Below are positions 57,452-64,000 of a DNA stretch of 64,000 bases, piece by piece. A program made the position numbers and the translations under genes. Each line of letters opens with the position of its first letter. The first letter of the stretch is position 1. This stretch comes from Nemophila menziesii (Eukaryota > Streptophyta > Magnoliopsida > Boraginales > Hydrophyllaceae): contig JARWIR010000001.1 of NCBI GenBank assembly GCA_029959085.1, positions 72,044,899 to 72,108,898 on the forward strand. Reading direction: 5' to 3'. The notes under the pieces were generated by a model, which saw nothing but the letters and a program-made list of their open reading frames with translations, made no database searches and had not been told where the DNA came from.

Positions 57452-58613
57452 TGATAGTCTATATGCGTCCTAGAAGGGGGGTTGAATAGGACAATGGAAA
57501 TTAATCGGCTAATTTTATTTCAAGTAAATAAAATTAATAGCTAATTTGAATCCTATTGTTTTAGCAAACTAAATAGTTAAGAACTAGATAATCCTAAAAG
57601 ACAATATTATCAAACTATTCATGTAAGCATTTTATCAAGCATATAGAGTGCGGAAATGTAAAGAGTGAAGGGATAGAAAACGATACACAACGATGTATAG
57701 TGGTTCGGTTTCCCTACATCCACTACCTAAGGAAGCCTCCTTAGGATTTGCAAGATTCTCAACTAATCTTCGTAACTCTTAAACCGGGTGAGATTACAAA
57801 CCCTTTACAACCACTTCAAAACCTTGAAGGAAATACACTTGTGTTATCACCAACACAAGGAACCAAGCATAGAACCTATGCTCACACTACTCTCTTAATC
57901 TATTACAAGAACTAAGAGGAAAGGAAAAGTGTTTAGGGGTGCTTATAAAAGCTTTGTAACTAAACTCCTAAATGAGTGGATATAAACTATGTAGCTTGAG
58001 AATGAATATGACTTGAATGCTCCTTTGAAACCTTCTTGAATGATAATATTAATTGCTCTTAAGATTGGTAGATGGAAGGCTTGAGTTGTGTCTTGAATGA
58101 GCTTCAATATATAGCTGAAAATATCTTCCAACGGTCAAAAGGCTTCTATCTAACAGATCTATTTTTACTCCAACGGATATAAGCTTTGTCCTCTAGTAAT
58201 AGTGCAGAAACCCTCTCTTGCGGTGTACCGCGGGTATGGTCCGGTGCACCGCGAAATCGCTCGTCTTAACTTCAAGCTTATTGGTCGGACTATCCTATGC
58301 ACCGTGTCCCTGGTCCGTGCCTCAGTCCGGTGTACCGCGCCTCAGTCCGGTGTACCGCACATTTTCTTAGCTTACTGGTCGGACTAGCCTGTGCACCGCG
58401 CCTCTGGTCCGTGGCACTACGGTGTACCGCAGTTTCTGTCCGGTGTACCGCGACACTGTTCTTTTGAAGCTCAAGCTTAAGATAAAGGAATTAAAGACAA
58501 CTAATCTAATGAGGGGTTTTGGAAAACCTTTAAAAGTGATACCAAATTAATTTTAGTTTAAATGATGATTTGTCGAATATTAAAACGGGAATAAAAATAA
58601 GGTGAGTCTAACA
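57452..58613 (-). repeat. Element B, 5' LTR
   Basis: 1162 bp; same palindromes at about 58218-58455 and TATATA at 58107-58112. Confidence 0.9.
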
Positions 58614-59066
58614 GACTTCAATTTCCCTTCCAATTTAAAGAAGCTTACTTTATCACATTTTCGAATGCCATGGAATGCAATTATACAACTTACAATGCTA
58701 AAGAATATAGAGTTTCTCAAGTTGATAAAAGATGCATTTGAAGGTGAAAAATGGGAGATGGAAGATCACATGGTGTTCCCCAAACTAAAATACTTAAAGT
58801 TGAAGGACATGAAAGTTATGAAATATTGGAATGCCACTCGTAATCACTTTCCTCATCTCGAGCACCTGGTCGTGGAAGACTGCAAAAAGCTTGTAGAGAT
58901 CCCTCAAGATTTTGCATACATTACTTCCATACGCGTGATTGAGATGATTAATGGAACTTCTACTGCTGAAAATTTCGTCAGACTTATCCAAGAACAGCAC
59001 ATGAAATTTTGGGGTCACGATCAACCGAAAATATCTTGTAGCAGCAATTCTACTGAGAGAAAATAA
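58614..59066 (+). pseudogene. NLR coding piece: C-terminal LRRs
   Basis: Continues the NLR after the Sirevirus: NFPSNLKKLTLSHFRMPW, IEFLKLIKDAFEGEKWEM, FPKLKYLKLKDMKV, LEHLVVEDCKKLVEIPQDF. It ends with TAA at 59064-59066. The open frame extends artificially into the LTR at 58602. Confidence 0.85.
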
Positions 59067-59231
59067 TAATCAGGTGTGTTGGTTGTTGTTTTTCCAAGTA
59101 AATTCATATTTTGTATTTACTATTTAAATTTCTAAAATATCATTTAAAAAAATCTTCCACTATAATGTTTTTTAGCAATTGGAATATCTATCCTTCAAAT
59201 ACTTTGTCGAGGTTTTTACTCTCAATACTTA
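59067..59231. other. 3' flank of NLR pseudogene
   Basis: AT-rich, no feature recognised. Confidence 0.5.
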
Positions 59232-59464
59232 GTGCCCGTTTGGAAGTATTTTTTTGGAGAAGCACTTAAAAGTGTTTTTAGCATTTTAAGAATTTTTTTG
59301 ACTTTGAAAAACACTTTTTTGAGAAGCACCAAATAGGTGCTTCTTAAAAAAAACACTTAAAATAATTTTAGATTTCAAAATTATTTTTAATAATTTTTTT
59401 AAATTTTGAATTTTATTCTAAAAGCGTTTTTTTACTAAAAAAATAAGCACTTCCAAACAGGCCC
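59232..59464 (-). mobile_element. PIF/Harbinger-like MITE, copy 2
   Basis: GTGCCCGTTTGGAAGT...ACTTCCAAACAGGCCC, inverted relative to copy 1 at 44087. TTA duplications at 59229-59231 and 59465-59467 are typical of Tourist-like elements. Confidence 0.8.
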
Positions 59465-59539
59465 TTATTCATTATATTTTATTTTTATTAAAAAGAGGCT
59501 TAAAAGTCTAGTTTGTTTTTTTGAGTAAGTTAAATATTA

Positions 59540-59795
59540 CTCCATCCGTTCTAAAAATAATGTCTACTTTGTTTTTTACACAAATTAAGAAACCTAATAA
59601 TTACATACACCATTTACAAATTTACTTTTCATAAAGTGTCTTAATAATTTAAATATGCATTGGAAATGTAAAAAAAAAATTTAATAAGGGTAATAAGGGA
59701 AAAAGTTGGAGAAAAGTGTCTTGGTATTCTAAGTAGACAATAATTTTGGGACACTATTTTTAGTAATGTGGACATTAATTTTGGGACGGAGGGAG
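59540..59795 (+). mobile_element. Stowaway-like MITE
   Basis: Ends CTCCATCCGTTCTAAAA and (reversed) CTCCCTCCGTCCCAAAA, flanked by TA on both sides (59538-59539, 59796-59797). 256 bp, AT-rich, no ORF. These ends are typical of plant Stowaway (Tc1/Mariner-derived) MITEs. Confidence 0.8.
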
Positions 59796-59797
59796 TA

Positions 59798-60042
59798 ATC
59801 TTTTTCCTTTGTCTTGATTTCATTCAACCATATTAATGTTAGTGAATTAGTTTCTAATAGCGCTCCATCATGTTTAAATGTTCACATTAGGTACTACTTT
59901 TGTGCTCATTCACGTAAACAGGTCCAGTCCAGTTCATGTGCTCCGAGTCCCATACCAATTACAGTCCAGCTGTAGGGGCGAAATATCTGATCTGTCCGTC
60001 TCAAGATCAGTTGTGTCTAATTTCCAGTGCAGTGCTGATGTA
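59798..60042. other. Unassigned flank
   Basis: No gene or repeat recognised; ends with ATGTA, the duplication of the following solo LTR. Confidence 0.4.
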
Positions 60043-61601
60043 AGGTGTCTTCTGGTGTGTGATAAAATCACCACCCTAAATGATAGGGTCACTACCTGCA
60101 AGTGTACGGGGCGTTCCAAGTAATGTAAATAATACAGATTTCGTTTTCAGGAACGGATAGTTATAGCACTGGTATTAATCGGAATAGTAGAAGTAATTGC
60201 TAAAACAGAAAAGTTAAATGATAAGATTTTTGTTTGGTTTTGATCTAAAACTAATGATGCAATAAAATAAAGTATTGAAATGATTAACTGAGAAGAAATA
60301 ACGTAAGTAAATAAGGTTGGACGTAAAAATGAGAGAGGAACTTGAGTCTCGCAAGGGTTTCACCTAAAACTTTATAGTCAATGCTTCTGTTTAAGGGCTA
60401 AACTGGTATTAGTGTACTAGTCGGGACTCTAATATTTCCTAACCCCCGTCAGGGTAGACTTAGGAGCTATCCTACGGTATATAAACCCCGCCAGGGCGAT
60501 TATACCTACTTTCGAATGTTTAAGACTTTTACCTAGTTGGTTGTGTGGTTAGTCAAGCCCGTCAGGATGACGAATATCATGCGACTATTACCTAGGTCCA
60601 TAATTAAACCCCCATCAAGGTGATCACTTCGCCACTGAAGTGAATAGCCTAATTACTAAAACCTACTTTTGGTTCATGACTTCAAAAATAGTAATTGAAT
60701 TCGCGATAATAGTTAATACAAAATACCTAGTTCAAATTAAATAATACAATCTTAAATTCAGAAAACATCAATTAAATATATTAGGGCTTATCTCATTAGT
60801 GTGATTCTCAAGTACTAAAGAATTTAGCTCATGTTTGAATTAAAAACTGAAAATACTTTAAAAGCATTCATTATCCTAAATTACAGAAATAAAATAAAAA
60901 ACCTAATTTAAGGATCAGAATGGGATGTTGTTGGAAGAAATAGAATTCTATAGCTCTACCTTTCTCCTCTGCCTTTTTGCTTTGACTTGTAATTGAAAAA
61001 TAATGAAGCGTGTGTAAAAAAGAGGTCTAAAAGTCTATTTATACTAGTCTAATTTGGAGTGGGCTTTTAATTGATAATAATAAGTCAAATGTTGAAAAGC
61101 CCAAGTCCAGATTAGAATTCCCGTAACTGTTGTACATCCTATAGTAAAATTGCTGTAACTTTTGCTCTCATATCCAAATCACCTGATTTCAGTCCTCAAA
61201 TCTCGCTAACTCAAAGGCACAACTTTCTTTTTTGAATCTACATGCCTGAATTAGTGCCGAAGTGGCTCGAAATCAGCAATTAGTAACAACCTTCCAGATT
61301 TTCATCTCTTTAAGTCAACTCTTTGGGTAATCATTTCTTGCTTTTGACCTCTCCGCTCAATCTAAGACTTTAATTCTAACTTCTCCTCCTTGTCTTGGTG
61401 CTCCATAGCATCCATGGACCTAAGAAAGTTATACTAAAAACAAACAAATTAATGCACAAAAGCTCTAAAAAAATAACAAAATTTCAAGGGGAGAAAATGT
61501 AATATATCAAATTAAGCATAAATTTCTATCAAATAAGTCTATTATTCACCTAAAATGATGTCTCCTAATGGCATATATTTAGAACAAAACGGGAGACATC
61601 A
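60043..61601 (-). mobile_element. Solo Athila-type LTR
   Basis: 1559 bp. On the minus strand it begins TGATGTCTCCCG. The duplication ATGTA is at 60038-60042 and 61602-61606. The plus-strand first base pair is AG instead of TG, a likely point change. It has four copies of the CCCGTCAGGG-type motif between about 60443 and 60620. No internal region adjoins it. Confidence 0.8.
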
Positions 61602-61606
61602 ATGTA

Positions 61607-62113
61607 TCAACATTCCAGTCTGTTTGGTTATCAATTGTTATTTTGCAAATAGAAATAGTTGATTATCATACTTTACATTTGTATACTAATCAGCTTAAAT
61701 TTTCATGTTATATAGACGACTTTCTGACTTAGTCGAATTTATTTACCACACGCCTTTGTTGAATTATAATTATTTATTAGAGGAGTCACTTCAAGTATTT
61801 GTCAAAATAGAAAGAATTTTATATATTTGAAGTGTATATATATATATATTACATTGCTTGAGTGTATGGTATTATACTAGTTAATGTATAGATACACTAT
61901 AGATATAATACACGCATAACATACTCTAAATACTTTATTTGACTTATTTGTCTTTTTGTGTAACTAATTGAGGTATTGTGATCTTTTGTGGTGAGAGTGT
62001 ATCATGCACAGGATATCTTATCTTATCCCCCCCTCAAGTTGAGCACGTTGAGAAGTGGAAGCTAGGACACAAGTGAAGCAAATTGAGTAGAACCAAGACA
62101 CTTAGTTAGCACA
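61607..62113. other. AT-rich stretch before copia remnant
   Basis: No gene recognised; short TA run near 61838. Confidence 0.45.
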
Positions 62114-62779
62114 TCAGCAACTTGAAGTTGAGGGAACATGAAACAAATGCAGATTTTTGGACTTGACTTGTTCAAGAACAAAATGAAAATCCACATCTAT
62201 AGGCCTAGTACGAGTATGAAACACTGCATTAGAACCAAGAGCTATAGCGGAGACATATTTATACCCAAGAGTTGGAGTGATGATAGGAATATGTAAGCTC
62301 TTGAGTAAGAAAGTATACAACTTATGTTCAGCTGAAATATAAGCCATAAGTCAATATTCTGCATTAGTTGAAGAACGAGAAACGGTAGATTGCTTCTTTA
62401 ATCCCCAAGAAACTAGGTTAGATCCCAAAAAAATGCAGTAACATGTAATAGATCGATGATCAATCGAACTGCTAGCCCATTCAAAATTTAAGAGCATTAA
62501 GGAGTAATAAAATGTAATCCATAATGTATTGTGCCTTTAATATATCTCAATAAATTTTTTAAGAATTCATAGTCAGAATTAGTAGGATGATGCATAGCTT
62601 GGCATGTTTTATTAACTGCAAAAGCAATATCCGGCCTAGAGATTGTATGATACTGCAATGCATCAATTAATCTTCTGAATAAAAACGGATCTTCAAATGG
62701 CAATAAGCGATGAGAAGATGCAACTGAGTATTTATTCAATGTAGGGATAGGAGAAGATTCACATTCATAAGTCATGGAC

Positions 62780-62832
<53 letters not shown>

Positions 62833-63720
62833 ATGCTCGTAGGTGATCTACGTTCCAGTCCTGAGAAAGCCTCTCTGCTAAAGGAACGAAGTAGCTTGAC
62901 CAAGGAATTTTCGAGAGAGAGAGAGAGAGAGAGAGAGAGAGCATAATTCACTTGAGTAACAATAATATGATCATTAAAGCAAAAAATTTCCGAACCCAAG
63001 AAATAAGACAGACTTTCCAAGTCCTTCATCATGAAATGTGACTTAAGTGCATCAATAATAGAAGAAATAGAGAATGAATTCGCACCCATGATGAGTATAT
63101 CATCAACATAGACCAAGATGATAGTAAGCGAGTCATGTGAACCACGAGTAAACATGGAACCAAAAGGCCTAACCACAAAACCATGAGCAAGAACAAAAGC
63201 AGTAAGTAACAGATACCACGCTCTTGGCGCTTGTTTAAGCCCATATAGAGAACGCTTAAGCTTAAAAGCATATTGAGGATGTACCTGATCAGCAAACCCA
63301 TAAGGTTGAACCATGTACACTTCCTCATCCAATGCACCATGTAGAAAAGCATTAGAAACGTATAATTGACGAATATCCCACTTAGAAGAATTTGAAAGAG
63401 AGAGAATCACGCGGATGGTTTGATGTTTAACCACATGACTAAATGTCTCAGTATAATCAATCATGTATTCCTACAAAAAACCACGAGAAACCAAACTCGC
63501 ATTATAGCGAGCGATTAAACCATTAGCATGTCGTTTAATCTTAAATATCCATCTACAAGTTATGGGAGTGCAACCATGAGAAAGAGGAACTAACTCCCAC
63601 GTGTTTTGACTTAGTAGTTCATTGAATTCATCAGCCATAGTCAATTGCCAACATTGATATTTAGAATCTTCCTTATACGAAGTAGGTTCAGCAATTGAAG
63701 GAGTTAGAATAAAAGTTTGA
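62114..63720 (-). pseudogene. Ty1/copia RT and RNase H remnant with microsatellite insertion
   Basis: Blocks 62772-63464 (with upstream extension to about 63720 past a TAG at 63471-63473), 62497-62781 and 62114-62347. RT: WDIRQLYVSNAFLHGALDEE, LYGLKQAPRAWY, ILVYVDDILIMG (YVDD at 63099-63110). RNase H start: ALQYHTISRPDIAFAVNK. Between them lies a CT-repeat-bounded insert (62782-62941). LTRs, gag and integrase are absent. The ALQY-type RNase H start suggests a Retrofit/Ale-like lineage; uncertain. Confidence 0.8.
62782..62941. repeat. Two (GA)n tracts bracketing an 80-bp segment
   Basis: (GA)n at 62782-62832, with one interruption, and at 62913-62941. They flank a non-repetitive segment and interrupt the copia RT between QVNYA and the TYECESSP region. 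Confidence 0.85.
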
Positions 63721-63734
63721 CATTAATTGGAAAT

Positions 63735-64000
63735 TGATGTCTCGTCTTTTATGATAATATAATTGTATCACGAGACATCTTTTGGGGGGATCAGTGAACC
63801 TAACAGAGGAATCAATTCCCTAATATTTGACGTTTCTTACTTTCTTGTCTCATTTTGGGTTTTTTTCCCTTTTTAGAGTATTTTGTTCTTTGATTGTGTG
63901 TTAAGCGTGTAGCTTCTTAGGTACATGGTTGACCCAATTGCACTTCGAATATTATTTTTGTTTACGTTCACGAAATGTTGCACTTTCTTTAGTCGTAAAA
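63735..64000 (+). mobile_element. Start of an Athila-type LTR (cut by window end)
   Basis: Begins TGATGTCTCG and has the terminal inverted repeat partner CGAGACATC about 30 bp later, like the other Athila-type LTRs here. No PPT adjoins it, so it would be a 5' or solo LTR. The rest lies outside the window. Confidence 0.45.

Larger units (their letters stand above)
50989..58613 (-). mobile_element. Element B: full-length Sirevirus-type Ty1/copia element inside the NLR LRR region
   Basis: LTRs 50989-52148 (1160 bp) and 57452-58613 (1162 bp), with about 1% mismatches by eye. The flanking repeat is GAGTT (50984-50988) and GACTT (58614-58618), one base changed. tRNA-Met PBS at 57438-57449, multiple AAAGGGGGAG tracts before the 3' LTR. 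Coding order gag, protease, integrase, RT, RNase H. Only about 350 bp separate RNase H and the 3' LTR, so no env-like ORF is present. Stops and a frameshift disable it. Confidence 0.92.
43950..59066 (+). pseudogene. NLR disease-resistance pseudogene (R1-like CNL), split by two retrotransposons
   Basis: Coding pieces are 43950-43958 (Met-Glu-Ile), 49018-50988 and 58614-59066. After removing the copia insert the frame runs from Ile into DFSDFDALLEFL. After removing the Sirevirus it runs from PCEF into NFPSNLKKLTLS. Features in order: an Rx-type N-terminal helix bundle (ITKLAYDVEYALDSFLVGD, about 49140-49200), a P-loop (GPSGIGKK, 49367-49390), kinase-2 (FLVVIDS), RNBS-B (GSKIILVSGDK), an RNBS-D-like LPNHLRSCFLYMG, LIRLFIAEGF, an MHD-like MVHDF, then LRRs. 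Breaks: TAA at 49078, a one-base shift near 49357 and TAA at 50939-50941, besides the two insertions. The R1-like placement comes from recalled family patterns such as FEGEKWE and LEHLVVEDCKKL. Confidence 0.85.

Noticed and set aside
59878..60123. 81-codon frame before the solo LTR
   Set aside because: Overlaps the LTR end and shows no domain; its antisense frame is equally long.

Overview
The window is plant nuclear DNA, from a eudicot and probably an asterid. Almost all of it is nested LTR retrotransposons. The only host gene recognised is a broken NLR disease-resistance gene resembling the late-blight R1 group known from Solanaceae and related asterids. The asterid placement is an inference from that NLR type. 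No intact host gene, tRNA, rRNA or CRISPR array was seen.

Left third (1-24880) is a three-level nest. Element 3, a plus-strand non-autonomous relative of Athila, is the oldest layer: part of its 5' LTR is at 1-192 and 19180-19549, and its body runs to 24880. Element 1, a complete but decayed Athila-type Ty3/gypsy element on the minus strand (193-19174, target duplication AAAGG), sits in that 5' LTR. Element 2, a Sirevirus-type Ty1/copia element (12395-18646, target duplication GGCTT), sits in the 5' LTR of element 1. Element 2 has lost all of pol but keeps a long open env-like ORF.

Middle (24881-42603): a truncated copia element 6 (24881-26426); AT-rich DNA with a long (TA)n tract; element 5, a second copy of the non-autonomous Athila relative (about 29190-34017, minus); a decayed CACTA transposon with TNP2-like transposase (about 35540-38420); the 3' end of another Athila element (element 4, about 38428-41428) whose LTR holds a solo Sirevirus LTR (39820-40983, GTTTG); and a fragment of an element-3-type LTR (41429-42603).

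Right third: an NLR pseudogene (43950-59066) was split by a copia element after its third codon (element 7, 43959-49012, AGATT) and by a Sirevirus in the LRR region (element B, 50989-58613, GAGTT/GACTT). A PIF/Harbinger-like MITE later entered the copia LTR. Downstream lie a second copy of that MITE, a Stowaway-like MITE, a solo Athila-type LTR (60043-61601, ATGTA), a copia RT fragment with GA/CT microsatellites, and the start of another Athila-type LTR.

The most interesting hidden structure is non-coding. Arrays of GC-rich palindromes of form CGG-YRYR-CCG lie about 15-120 bp upstream of a TATA-like box at six places: in the U3 of two Sirevirus LTR families, and in front of the env-like third-ORF region of both Sirevirus and Athila-type elements. 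This looks like a shared promoter module across two retrotransposon superfamilies. Repeated polypurine-tract-like motifs and a conserved hairpin also mark block boundaries inside the Athila-type elements.
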